A stretch of 64,000 nucleotides of DNA, taken from contig NZ_FMXE01000006.1 in NCBI RefSeq assembly GCF_900103735.1, forward strand, positions 62,001-126,000, written 5' to 3'. This document shows, one piece after another, positions 51,297-60,700 of this stretch (the stretch's first letter is position 1; each line of letters begins with the position of its first letter). Origin of the DNA: Algoriphagus alkaliphilus. Its GTDB lineage: Bacteria; Bacteroidota; Bacteroidia; Cytophagales; Cyclobacteriaceae. The position numbers were made by a program, and so were the translations under genes. The notes under the pieces were generated by a model. That model had not been told where the DNA came from. It was given only the letters and a program-made list of their open reading frames with translations, and did no database searches.

Positions 51297-52229
51297 ATGA
51301 ACCAAACAGCATCATTTCGGGGGATTTTCCCTCCCATGATCACCCCATTAAATCCCGACTTTTCACTGGACATTGCCCATACCGAAATACTCATCGAGCA
51401 CCTGATCGCAGGAGGTGTTCATGGGCTATTTATCCTCGGAACCACCGGGGAATTTGCCGGATTGAGTTCAGACGTGAAAAGCGATCTGATCCGACTGACC
51501 TGCCGGCAAGTCAAGGGACGAGTTCCCGTTTTGGTAGGAGTGACGGATTGCTCGTATGTAGAAAGCTTGGATTTGGCATCCATCGCACAGGAGTCCGGCG
51601 CAAAAGCCTTGGTTGCAGCTCCGCCATTTTACATGAATATCGGACAGGAAGAATTGATCTATTACTATCAAAAATTGGCCGATTCAGTGGAACTGCCACT
51701 TTTCCTCTACGATATGCCTTCTCATACCAAGATCAATATCAAGGTAGAAACGGCGGTCAAGCTCTCCGCACATCCCAATATCATCGGAATCAAGGACAGC
51801 TCCGGAAATTCGGAAAACTTCAGGGCACTTTGCCAAGCGTTTAAAAATCAGCCCGAGTTCAAAATCTTTGTGGGACCGGAAGAAATATTGGCTGAAACCT
51901 TGGAAATGGGCGGTCATGGCGGAGTGACCGGGGGAGGAAATCTTTTCCCAAAACTGTATGTCTCACTTTATGAAGCATTCCAAAACAAGGAATACGATAC
52001 CGTCAAAAAGCTTCAGGAAACCATTCTCTTCCTGAGCAAAAACCTGTATCAAAACGGAACTTATCAGTCGAGCTATCTCAAGGGATTGAAAGCTTCGATG
52101 GCTTTTGAGGGCCTTTGTCAGGGAAATTTTGCTCCGCCCCTTTTTCCATATTCTGAAGCCGAAAAAGCGGAGTTGCATGAAAAATTTCTCAAGGTAAAAG
52201 AGCGGGTTCAGGAATCCCTGATTTCATAA
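51297..52229 (+). CDS. DapA/N-acetylneuraminate-lyase-family aldolase
   Basis: 310 residues from ATG 51297; the nine upstream codons overlap the sialidase gene. Class I aldolase features are visible: GTTGEFAGLS near 47, the catalytic tyrosine in LYDMPSHTK near 140, and the Schiff-base lysine in IIGIKDSSGN near 165. The family includes dihydrodipicolinate synthase, N-acetylneuraminate lyase and keto-deoxy sugar acid aldolases. Given its neighbours, cleavage of a 2-keto-3-deoxy sugar acid or sialic acid is more likely than lysine synthesis (inference). Confidence 0.85.
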   Translation: MNQTASFRGIFPPMITPLNPDFSLDIAHTEILIEHLIAGGVHGLFILGTTGEFAGLSSDVKSDLIRLTCRQVKGRVPVLVGVTDCSYVESLDLASIAQESGAKALVAAPPFYMNIGQEELIYYYQKLADSVELPLFLYDMPSHTKINIKVETAVKLSAHPNIIGIKDSSGNSENFRALCQAFKNQPEFKIFVGPEEILAETLEMGGHGGVTGGGNLFPKLYVSLYEAFQNKEYDTVKKLQETILFLSKNLYQNGTYQSSYLKGLKASMAFEGLCQGNFAPPLFPYSEAEKAELHEKFLKVKERVQESLIS

Positions 52230-52240
52230 AAACCGAGAAT

Positions 52241-52285
52241 AAATCAGTGAAAATCTGTGATTTTATCCGTGCCAATCTGTGGGGT
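52241..52285 (+). repeat. ATCTGTG phrase repeat, copy 2
   Basis: The words ATCTGTG, ATCCGTG and ATCTGTG appear in the same order and near-same spacing as at 34081-34111. It lies between the aldolase and the symporter genes. Confidence 0.5.
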
Positions 52286-52332
52286 ACAAACCACTTTTAA
52301 ATTTATACCTCCAACCTTCCCAACTTCAAAAA

Positions 52333-53811
52333 ATGCCTATCCTAGACCTCGTCATATTCCTAATATACATGTTGGCAATTGTCGGGTTTGGCGTTTCTTT
52401 TTCTTTCCGAAAGCGGACAGCAAGCGACTTCACCACAGGAGGAGGCCGACTTCCGGCTTGGGCCATCGGAATGTCGATCTTCGCCACTTTTGTGAGTAGC
52501 ATCAGCTTTTTGGCTTTGCCCGGAAATGCTTATTCCGGTAATTGGAATGGGTTTGTTTTCAGCCTTTCCATTCCTTTGGCGGCTTGGATTGCAGTGAAAT
52601 ACTTCGTCCCACTCTATCGCCGACTCAAAAGTGAATCTGCCTATTTCTACCTCGAGCAGCGCTTTGGCACCTGGGCAAGAATCTACGCCTCCTGTTGTTA
52701 TCTTCTGACCCAGCTTGCCCGCATGGGAGCCATCATGTATCTACTCGCTTTGCCTATGAATGCCCTGCTGGGCTGGAGTATACCAAGCATCATCATCGTG
52801 ACCGGCGTCAGCGTGGTGATCTATGCCATGTGGGGAGGAATCGAAGCCGTGATCTGGACAGATGCTGTGCAGGGAATCATCCTGATCGGTGGCGCTTTGG
52901 CATGCTTAGGGGTAATTTTCTTCGGCATTCCGGAGGGACCGTCAGCCGTATTCCGGATTGCGGGAGAGGCAGATAAATTCAGCCTGGGGAGTTTTAAGCT
53001 GGATTTCACTACTTCCACTTTTTGGATGATTTTGGTCTATAGCCTGTTTATCAATCTGCAGAATTTCGGGATTGATCAAAGCTATGTACAGCGCTACTTG
53101 ACCGCCAAAACCGAGGCAGAAGCCAAGAAATCCACTTGGCTGGGAAGCTTGCTTTATGTGCCCGTTTCCCTGATTTTCTTCTTTATCGGCACTGCCCTAT
53201 TCGCCTACTATCAGTCCTTGCCCGACTTGCTTCCTGCCGGACTTGCTGGAGATAAAGTATTCCCCTATTTCATCGTCAATCAACTTCCGGTGGGAGTGAC
53301 AGGTTTGCTCATTGCCTCGATTTTTGCAGCCGGAATGAGTACCGTGTCTACGAGCATCAACAGTTCGGCGACTGTAATTCTATCTGATCATTTCAGCAAA
53401 TACATCCATCCCAATCCTTCGGAAAAGCTTTCACTTCGAGTTTTGCGGCTTGCGTCCCTGACCATGGGTTTGCTGAGCATCGTGGTCGGCTTGGCATTCA
53501 ATGGAGTCAACAGCGCATTGGAAGCCTGGTGGGCACTTTCTTCAATTTTCAGCGGAGGAATTTTAGGACTTTTCCTCTTGGGATTATTGTCTAAAGCTAA
53601 AAACCCGCAAGCTGTTTACGCTGTGATTTTGGGTGTTTTGGTGATCGGTTGGATGAGTTTATCGACGATTCTGATTCAAAATGGCCTTCCTGCAACATTT
53701 GCCAATCCCCTTCATACGAATATGACCATCGTGATGGGAACGCTGACGATATTTTTGGTAGGGTTTGGGTTGACTTGGGTGGGGAAAAGAAAAGATATAG
53801 GCAGAAAATAA
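52333..53811 (+). CDS. sodium:solute symporter (SSS family)
   Basis: 492 residues from ATG 52333; the 18 upstream codons have no similarity to the family. About thirteen hydrophobic helices are seen, beginning ILDLVIFLIYMLAIVGFGVSF. The SSS signature lies in helices near 160-200 (VTGVSVVIYAMWGGIEAVIWTDAVQG) and the sodium site region near 340 (ASIFAAGMSTVSTSINSSATVI). It imports a solute with sodium. The place after the sialidase-like and aldolase genes suggests a sialic or other sugar acid as cargo. Confidence 0.9.
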   Translation: MPILDLVIFLIYMLAIVGFGVSFSFRKRTASDFTTGGGRLPAWAIGMSIFATFVSSISFLALPGNAYSGNWNGFVFSLSIPLAAWIAVKYFVPLYRRLKSESAYFYLEQRFGTWARIYASCCYLLTQLARMGAIMYLLALPMNALLGWSIPSIIIVTGVSVVIYAMWGGIEAVIWTDAVQGIILIGGALACLGVIFFGIPEGPSAVFRIAGEADKFSLGSFKLDFTTSTFWMILVYSLFINLQNFGIDQSYVQRYLTAKTEAEAKKSTWLGSLLYVPVSLIFFFIGTALFAYYQSLPDLLPAGLAGDKVFPYFIVNQLPVGVTGLLIASIFAAGMSTVSTSINSSATVILSDHFSKYIHPNPSEKLSLRVLRLASLTMGLLSIVVGLAFNGVNSALEAWWALSSIFSGGILGLFLLGLLSKAKNPQAVYAVILGVLVIGWMSLSTILIQNGLPATFANPLHTNMTIVMGTLTIFLVGFGLTWVGKRKDIGRK

Positions 53812-53856
53812 TTTGGGCATTTGCCAGTTAATTATATTGGATTTTCAATACAGGTC

Positions 53857-54051
53857 GTGCCTTCAGCACTCTGATATCCATCGGGATTTTATATACCCAG
53901 AATTGAATTCTGGGCTGCTACATAACGTGCCGTTGGCACTTAGAAGAACCAAATGGTTTCGGGATAAGAGCGCTGATGGCGCGTACTGTGACAGCACCAA
54001 ATACAATTTGGGGTGACCAAATTAACATCTTAATCCGAGCCCTGAAGGGGC
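53857..54051. repeat. array of seven tiny-loop palindromes
   Basis: Perfect small palindromes follow one another: GTGC-CTTCA-GCAC (53857-53869), CCCAGAATT-G-AATTCTGGG (53896-53914), GTGCC-GTT-GGCAC (53927-53939), GCGC-TGATG-GCGC (53970-53982), CTGT-G-ACAG (53986-53994), CCAAAT-ACA-ATTTGG (53997-54011) and GCCC-TGAAG-GGGC (54039-54051). No gene is present in the gap. Confidence 0.75.
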
Positions 54052-54067
54052 GATCTGTATTAAATTG

Positions 54068-54463
54068 TCACTGCCTTATCTTCCTAAAAGTCAGTATATC
54101 AGAAGAATTCTCCGAGTCAAAAAATCTTCCAACCTTCAATTCCAACTGGTTTTGCTTAAAGTAGTATTCTGTTGGATTATAAAAGCTTGACAAGGAATAT
54201 TGCAGTGAAATACTGGTTTCACCCAGCGAAAAAGTGTATAAGCCTGACCCTATTTTCGGCAAATTATTGCCGTTTCTCATTTCTCTGCCTCTTGCCAGAT
54301 TTAAAAGCGAACTTCCATCCTCCAATCTCAAAAACTCCAAGGTATCGGTTTTGGTCAGCTGATCGACCCACTTTCCTTCCAAGGATAGTGGAAGAGGTTG
54401 ATCGGAGGTATCTGTACAACCTACGAATACTCCTAAAAGGATCAGAATAAATACTTGTTTCAT
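54068..54463 (-). CDS. small lipoprotein of unknown function
   Basis: 131 residues. The signal peptide ends in the lipobox VGC (VFILILLGVFVGC), so it is lipid-anchored. The mature part starts with LSLEGKWVDQLTKTDTLEFLRLEDG, resembling lipocalin-like or META-like small beta proteins of Bacteroidota. Tyrosine-rich strands follow (GLYTFSLGETSISLQYSLSSF). No neighbour suggests a function. Confidence 0.65.
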   Translation of the reverse strand: MKQVFILILLGVFVGCTDTSDQPLPLSLEGKWVDQLTKTDTLEFLRLEDGSSLLNLARGREMRNGNNLPKIGSGLYTFSLGETSISLQYSLSSFYNPTEYYFKQNQLELKVGRFFDSENSSDILTFRKIRQ

Positions 54464-54960
54464 CGTGGAAAAGATTGGGGGATCTTTGATTTCAATTAGT
54501 CTTAGGTGCTTTGAATCCTAAACTAGACCAAATTCCATTAATTGTAGTTTTCATCTGTTTATATTTTGTTTTTTAATGGTCAGATGGAATGCCCTGGATA
54601 ATCATTCCCCTGTGTGAGAAGCCTTTCCCATGGGCATTTCATGAATCAATCTAGCCACTTTTTTTCAAAACTCATAGTTGTTGAGATTTATACTAATTCA
54701 CTCCAGATTCATTACCAAACAGTTCATGTAGTTTCTGCTGAAGGAGCATCTTGTCAGGAAGTTGTGTTCTATATTCAGCCACCATAGTCGGAGAAAGGCT
54801 TCTGTTTAGAGCATACTCCACCACTTCACTGCCTTAAAAAGTGCTTATAAGATCAGCTTCACTTTCTCTCAGCATTGCTGAGAGTTTTTGATTCAATAGT
54901 AATTGTTACTCTCGTATTAAGTCAAAATATCGAACGCCGAACACCGGATAACGAAGAAAA
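54464..54960. other. ~500-bp gap with a decayed nuclease fragment and phrase repeats
   Basis: Apart from the DUF1016-like remnant described separately, this gap has a run of CGAACGCCGAACACCGG-type words at about 54930-54955, which on the minus strand resembles the CCGATGTCCG phrases at 16109 and 22107, and nothing else recognisable. Confidence 0.4.
54693..54833 (-). pseudogene. C-terminal remnant of a DUF1016/YhcG-like nuclease gene
   Basis: On the minus strand the frame reads GSEVVEYALNRSLSP and then TMVAEYRTQLPDK and LLQQKLHELFG before a TAG at 54695-54693. This matches the end of the PDDEXK/DUF1016 (YhcG) family, in which VVEYAL...SPTMVAEYRTQLPDKKLLQ is a typical closing block. A TAA interrupts the frame at 54836-54834, and the ~300-residue upstream part is missing. 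No start codon is left. The piece is therefore a relic. Confidence 0.6.
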
Positions 54961-55473
54961 TCAGGAATTCATGATCCGGCTGGACAAAAACGGCAACCAC
55001 TCCTCCGCCTGCCGTTCGGCATATTCGGCCAAAAAATAGGATAATGATGGCTTGAATGGTTCTGATTTGAGGATCAAGCCTGCCTGTTCGGGAGTTTTGT
55101 CCCCTTTGTTCACATTGCAGCGATTGCAGGCGGTGATGAGGTTGGTCCAATTGGTCTTGCCTCCTTTTGATTTGGGAATGATATGATCTATAGTGAGATG
55201 TCTTTTGCTACCACAATATTGACATTCACCATTATCACGCTTGAATAGGTTGTTTCTATTGAGCAATACTCCTCGAAATGGAATGTTTTTGTAATGAGTC
55301 AGCCGAATCACTGCAGGATATTCAAAGCTTCGATCCACGGTACGGATTTTCAATAATTCATATGTGGAGAGAACATTGGCTTTCTCCAAAAGACAAAGCA
55401 CAATGGCTTTCTGTACCGGCACTACTGCCACCGGTGAATGATCTAAGTTCAGCACCAATACCCGCTTTTCCAT
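54961..55473 (-). CDS. HNH endonuclease
   Basis: 170 residues. The HNH core with zinc cysteines is CQYCGSKRHLTIDHIIP (C84, C87; H97) followed by WTNLITACNRCN (N111, C116, C119). The N-terminal part (VLNLDHSPVAVVPVQKAIVL) is the typical extension of the conserved chromosomal HNH family in Bacteroidota, actinobacteria and others, whose role is probably DNA repair or housekeeping cleavage. It is downstream of the NlpC/P60-like gene by 6 bases on the same strand. Confidence 0.9.
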   Translation of the reverse strand: MEKRVLVLNLDHSPVAVVPVQKAIVLCLLEKANVLSTYELLKIRTVDRSFEYPAVIRLTHYKNIPFRGVLLNRNNLFKRDNGECQYCGSKRHLTIDHIIPKSKGGKTNWTNLITACNRCNVNKGDKTPEQAGLILKSEPFKPSLSYFLAEYAERQAEEWLPFLSSRIMNS

Positions 55474-55479
55474 ACCTTA

Positions 55480-56274
55480 TCACACTATCGATCTTGCGTC
55501 AAAAACGACCTGTTCACCCGTATTGTTTCTCAAAAAATCCTCCCACTCATCCAGATCGGAAACTTTCATTTTGTTGTCCATCCAGAGGATTTCTTCAGCT
55601 CCCAAAAACAAGCCAAAATGGGACTCTTTCTTCTCCAAGTCTCTGAAAACAAATAAATCACCCGGAATAGCCTCTTCAGGAGTTACGCTTTTGCCCGGAG
55701 TCTTTCCTGAAATCCAAGAATAGCCCGCTATCGCAAAAATCAGCGCAAATCCCAGCTCTTCATCCAAACCAAAAATACTTCTTCCCCCCGCCTGAAAGGG
55801 CGCATTGAGGTAGCGAAGTCCTATTTCGATCAATTCTTCGCGATTGGCTTTGAGCGCATGGGGCCGATAATTCCCGGTAAATCCGATGTGATCCTGCCAG
55901 TTGAAAAGTTCGAGTTCGCTAAAATGTAGCCGACTACCGGGAAGCAAGTACAGGTTGGTACCGAGGTATTCAATGGCGGCTATCGGACTGGTGACGATCT
56001 GAAAGTCCTGATTGAGGAATTTCTGATATTCTTCGCCTGTAATTTCTTTGATCAGCTTGGCCCATACCCATCCGCCCGTACCGGTGTCTTCGTGATACAC
56101 CCTAAACCATTGACGATCTGAGGTCAGACCATTGATCTGATAGCATTCCCCAAAAAGCAGCTGAGTGACCAGCGCGGAATCAAAAGTGGGTTGGCGGTAA
56201 AGTGGAAGGATGGTCTGACGACATATCCCGTATGCATCAATCAAAGGCCATTCGCTGGAGCTCTCTTTTTGCAT
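55480..56274 (-). CDS. SH3 plus degenerate NlpC/P60 protein lacking the catalytic cysteine
   Basis: 264 residues. SH3b-like domains fill about 10-140 (VTQLLFGECYQINGL, WFRVYHEDTGTGGWVWAKL), and an NlpC/P60 (C40) fold covers 150-255. Active members have FG(I/L)DCSGL; here the line is FGLDEELGF, with E172 where the nucleophilic cysteine should be, although the later histidine (H219 in SHFGLFLG) and the GDL block (205-207) remain. The frame is clean on both sides. It should not be a working peptidase and may bind peptidoglycan instead. Its start overlaps the smpB stop by 38 bases. Confidence 0.85.
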   Translation of the reverse strand: MQKESSSEWPLIDAYGICRQTILPLYRQPTFDSALVTQLLFGECYQINGLTSDRQWFRVYHEDTGTGGWVWAKLIKEITGEEYQKFLNQDFQIVTSPIAAIEYLGTNLYLLPGSRLHFSELELFNWQDHIGFTGNYRPHALKANREELIEIGLRYLNAPFQAGGRSIFGLDEELGFALIFAIAGYSWISGKTPGKSVTPEEAIPGDLFVFRDLEKKESHFGLFLGAEEILWMDNKMKVSDLDEWEDFLRNNTGEQVVFDARSIV

Positions 56275-56704
56275 CTTTTTCTTTCAGGTCCTGTCGTTTA
56301 TCATGAGTTTTCTTTCCCCGTGCCAGCGCAATTTCCAATTTTGCCAATCCACGGTCATTGATAAATATACGAACCGGAATGATTGCCAGCCCTTTTTCAG
56401 CCGACTTAGTTTCAAGCTTTTCCAATTCTTTTTTCTTCAAAAGGAGCTTTCGATCCCGTACCGCCAAATGATTGTAACTCGCGGCCATACTGTAAGGTGA
56501 AATGTGCATCTGACGAATGTAGAGTTCCCCGTCCAAAAAAATGCAAAAGGCTTCGGTCAGGGACACTTTGCTTTCACGGATCGACTTAATCTCCGTTCCT
56601 GTCAGCATAATTCCGGTCACGTAGGTATCAATAAACTCAAACTGGAAGTTTGCTTTCTTATTTTTAATGTTGACAAATTTTTCGAAGCGGTTGGACTTAG
56701 CCAT
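56237..56704 (-). CDS. smpB: SsrA-binding protein
   Basis: 155 residues, full length. Family motifs are NKKANFQFEFIDTYVTGIMLTGTEIKSIRESKVSL (shown here in part at 15-50), the segment EAFCIFLDGELYIRQMHISPY, and the basic tail ALARGKKTHDKRQDLKEKD. It brings tmRNA to stalled ribosomes for trans-translation. It stands 1 base after tsaD on the same strand and overlaps the NlpC/P60-like gene by 38 bases. The ssrA gene itself is not in this window. Confidence 0.95.
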   Translation of the reverse strand: MAKSNRFEKFVNIKNKKANFQFEFIDTYVTGIMLTGTEIKSIRESKVSLTEAFCIFLDGELYIRQMHISPYSMAASYNHLAVRDRKLLLKKKELEKLETKSAEKGLAIIPVRIFINDRGLAKLEIALARGKKTHDKRQDLKEKDAKRELQRMAFD

Positions 56705-56705
56705 A

Positions 56706-57719
56706 TCAGAGTTTCATTTTGGTCAAAGGAGTCACGTCGAGTCCGACGAATTCGCCTTTGAGGTATTTGTAGTGTGCTGCCATGGCAATCATGGCGGCGT
56801 TGTCCGTACAGTATTCGAATTTTGGGACGTAGAGGTTCCAGCCTTTTCTCCGGGCGAGTTCTGCCAAGGTTTCCCGCAAACCTGAATTTGCGGATACGCC
56901 ACCTGCAATCGCAATTTCTTTGACTCCATACAGCTTGGCCGCTTCCTTGAGTTTGATCAGGAGCATTTCGATCAGGGTGTATTGGATGCTTGCGCAAAGG
57001 TCCGGCAGGTTTTCGGAAATAAAGTTCGGATTCTCTTTGAGCTGATCTCTGAGAAAATAAAGCACGGCAGTTTTTATTCCTGAAAAAGAATAATTCAATC
57101 CCGGCATTCGGGTCACGGGAAATTTGAACGCTTTGGGATTTCCCTCCTTCGCATACCGATCGATCAAAGGACCTCCTGGATAAGGCAATCCGAGGAGTTT
57201 GGCCGTCTTGTCAAAAGCCTCACCGACGGCATCATCCTGCGTCTCGCCGATGACTTCCATTTTCAGGTAATCTTTGACCGATACCAGCTGGGTATGCCCT
57301 CCACTCACAGTAAGGCAGATAAACGGAAAATCGGGCTTGGGATCATCGATAAAATGCGCCAAAATATGCGCCTGCATGTGGTTGATATCAATCAAAGGAA
57401 TCTTCAAAGCTGTCGCAAATGCCTTGGCAAAACTCACGCCCACCAAGAGCGAACCCATCAATCCGGGGCCGCGGGTAAATGCCACTGCCGATAATTGTTC
57501 TTTGGAAATACCGGAAGATAAAATGGCCTCCTGAATCACAGGAATAAGGTTTTCCTGATGCGCTCTCGAGGCTAACTCGGGAACTACTCCCCCGTATTTT
57601 TCGTGTACGGATTGCGTTGCGACAATATTATTGAGTACTTTGCCATTTACTATAATGGACGCTGAAGTCTCATCGCACGATGATTCAATTGCTAGTATAG
57701 AAATATCCTTGTTACCCAT
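56706..57719 (-). CDS. tsaD: tRNA N6-threonylcarbamoyladenosine synthase catalytic subunit
   Basis: 337 residues. The N-terminus ILAIESSCDETSASI is the ASKHA phosphate loop, the metal-binding histidines are H114 and H118 in INHMQAHILAHF, and the signature AIAGGVSANSGLRETL is near residue 267. With TsaBCE it attaches threonylcarbamoyl to A37 of ANN-decoding tRNAs. The start ATG (57719-57717) shares its first base with the TTG start of tamB on the other strand, so promoters must lie inside the opposite genes. Confidence 0.96.
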   Translation of the reverse strand: MGNKDISILAIESSCDETSASIIVNGKVLNNIVATQSVHEKYGGVVPELASRAHQENLIPVIQEAILSSGISKEQLSAVAFTRGPGLMGSLLVGVSFAKAFATALKIPLIDINHMQAHILAHFIDDPKPDFPFICLTVSGGHTQLVSVKDYLKMEVIGETQDDAVGEAFDKTAKLLGLPYPGGPLIDRYAKEGNPKAFKFPVTRMPGLNYSFSGIKTAVLYFLRDQLKENPNFISENLPDLCASIQYTLIEMLLIKLKEAAKLYGVKEIAIAGGVSANSGLRETLAELARRKGWNLYVPKFEYCTDNAAMIAMAAHYKYLKGEFVGLDVTPLTKMKL

Positions 57720-60700
57720 TGGAAAAGAACTCGAAAGTTACGGATTTTTTGCACAAAGCTTTCCGGGTAATCCTTTGGCTTGTCTTTTCGACTACTCTTT
57801 TGCTGATTTTTATTGGACTGGCACTACAAGTCACGAGTGTCCAAAATTGGTTGATCGACAAGGTCACCACCTACCTTAATAAAAACTCCAATTTTCAAAC
57901 TGAAATCGGCCGAATCCGGATATCCTGGTGGGATGCTTTGGAAATGGAAAATATTTCTATCCGTGATCACAAAGACAGCCTGATGCTTGGCGCAGATAAG
58001 GCTTACGCTGATTTCTCCCTTCTTTCCTTAATTCCTCCGGGGGATTTTGTGGTGGATGCGGTTCGATTAGAACGTGCAGAATTGAATTTCTACACCCATC
58101 AGGGAGATTCGACTTTGAATATCAATCGCTGGATCACCGAACTGGGATCTATATTTGGTTCGGTTGACACCACCGCAAAAGTTCCGGTTAACTTCTCGAT
58201 TACTTCTATCGAATTGAGGCAGGCGAAGTTTTCATTGGTCAATTTCAATGCAGAACCTGTCAGCTCCGGGTTTGATTACACCAAGATCCGGGTTAGGGAC
58301 ATCACTGCCAATGCAGACAATTTCCGAATGAAAAAGGGAGTAATCGGGATTGATATCAAACTCTTAAGTGGAATTGAACAAACCTCGGGAGTAAGAATTC
58401 ATGAGTTAAAGACCAACTTGACCTATGCACCCAAATTCCTCGAACTGGACAAGCTAAGCCTGAAATCAGAAGGGAGTCATATCAAAAATTACCTTCGGAT
58501 GGATCTCATTGGTCCGGATGGGTTTTCGGATTTCCTCCATCAAGTCAAGCTGAATGCGCGATTGGATGAAACCAAAATCAGGCTCAGCGAACTCCGGATT
58601 TTCGCTCCTTCCTTACCGGAGTTTGAGGATGAAATATTCCTGAGCGGGGAGTTAATCGGACCTGTTTCAGATATTAAATCCAAAGAATTTTTGATTCGAC
58701 TGGGACAGAAAACCGCCATTTTCGGAGCACTGGAATTGGACGGATTGCCGGATATCAATAAGACTTACCTCAACCTTTCACTCAAAAATTCTGTCATTTC
58801 TGCAAGAGATCTCGCTCCCTATCTTACGCCTCAACTCGAAAAGGAAGTCAACAAATTCAACCTGATCCGGTTGGATGCGGATTTTGCAGGACTTATCACC
58901 CGCTTTACTACGAATGGAAATTTTCGAACCAGCATCGGCAATATATCTGGGCGGGTAAATTACGATTTGGTCAATGGGGTACCATCCATAGTTTCCAGGG
59001 TAAGAATCCAGAACCTCGACATGGGGATTTTGGCAGGAGACCGAGAATTACTCCAAAAGGTAAGTCTGGACGGCAATGTGAACCTTAAAGGGAATTCATT
59101 GGAAAACATCTTGATTGACCTCAATGCCAGTATTTCACAGATTGGATTGAATAATTATAATTTCACCAACATTCGAACGGATGCTACTTATGGTTTGAAT
59201 TTGTTTAGAGGAAATTTGGCTATTGACGACCCCAACCTCAAAGGACAGGCAAAAGGTTATGTTAACCTGAATGAGTCTGTGGATTCGGTGAGGATGTTGG
59301 TCCAGATTGACACCGCATTTTTAGATAAGATTAATTTGGTGGAAAAACCAACTTTCATCAGTGGCAAATTGGATATCGACACCAAGGGTATCAAATTGGA
59401 CGATATTCAGGGGATTGGCAGGTTTTCTGACATCAAAGTGGGTTACGAAGAACGCTTTCTGGATGTAGGTGATTTCTTTTTTCAGTCGCTTTTTGCAGGA
59501 GGCACGCGAACGCTTTCAATCAACTCGGATTACCTCGTGGCGGCAGCCTCGGGTCAATTTAACCTGGACCAGATGTCCCGTGACTTGGACATACTCAGCC
59601 GGCAGTATATCTCAATCCTCCTGAATGAAGAACAACCCATCGCCAGCTTGGAGGAGAATTTTTCAGAAACCTACAATTTGGATCTCAACGTGCGGCTTCA
59701 TGATGTAAACCCTTTGATCCAGCTCTTTCAGCCTAATATTTCTATTTCCAAAAACACCATTCTCGAAGGGGCTTTCTATCAAACCCCTGAAAACACCATT
59801 TTCAACTTCTTCACCAGTATTGATACCCTTTCCTACCAGGGAAACTCCGCTTTTGGGGTAAACATCGACTTTAATACTTCCAAAATAATCAACAGTGCTA
59901 ATATCTTAGCCTCATTTTACGTGTATTCCAAGGAACAAAAAGTTGGCACCGCACTTGGATTTGAAAACTTGGGACTAGAGGCGATTTGGGATCAAAACAA
60001 CTTGGGTGTCCAGTTCAGCCTGGACCAATTAACCACGCAAAGTAAGGCCAGAATTTCTGCTGAGACTAAATTCTCTGCCTTGGGAACGGAAATACATTTC
60101 CAACCCTCATTACTTAAAGTCTTGGATCGGGACTGGAATTTTGACCCGGAAAATCAAATCCTGATTTCCGAAGGAAATATTGATTTCAAAAAACTTCGTG
60201 TCCTCAAAGATGGGCAGTTTATAGGCGTCGAGGGTCGAATCAGTCAAGACCCTGGGGAAATTCTTGACTTGTTTTTCGAAAATGTTGAAATAGACATTCT
60301 GAATACCATCACTACTCTGGAATTTCTGGGCTCAGCCAACGGATCTTTTCAATTGAAAAATCTTCTAGACCAACCGCGTCTCGAAGGTGAAATGTCAATC
60401 GATAAGGCCGAGATCAACCGATTCCCGATTGGGAACATCTTTGCTTCTGCAAAACTTCAAGACAATGAATTGATTCTTGATCTCGAAAATGAAATCAACG
60501 GTCAAAAGAAAATTGACATCAATGGAATCCTTGGCCTGGAATTTCAAAATCTTGATCTTGACGCTGTCCTCACAGAGGCAAACTTGGTGATTCTTGAACC
60601 ATTTCTTTCCAATTACATTTCCAATCTGGACGGTACGGTCACTGGAAACCTTCAAATCAGAGGGACGGTTAACTCCCCGGAGGTTTTGGGAAGCGGTAGA

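Noticed and set aside
51297..52229. Lysine biosynthesis dapA
   Set aside because: The family fits, but the neighbours are an exo-glycosidase and a sodium symporter, not lysine genes.
53857..54051. CRISPR array or attC-like sites
   Set aside because: The palindromes differ from each other and have no constant repeat or spacer length, and there are no cas or integrase genes.
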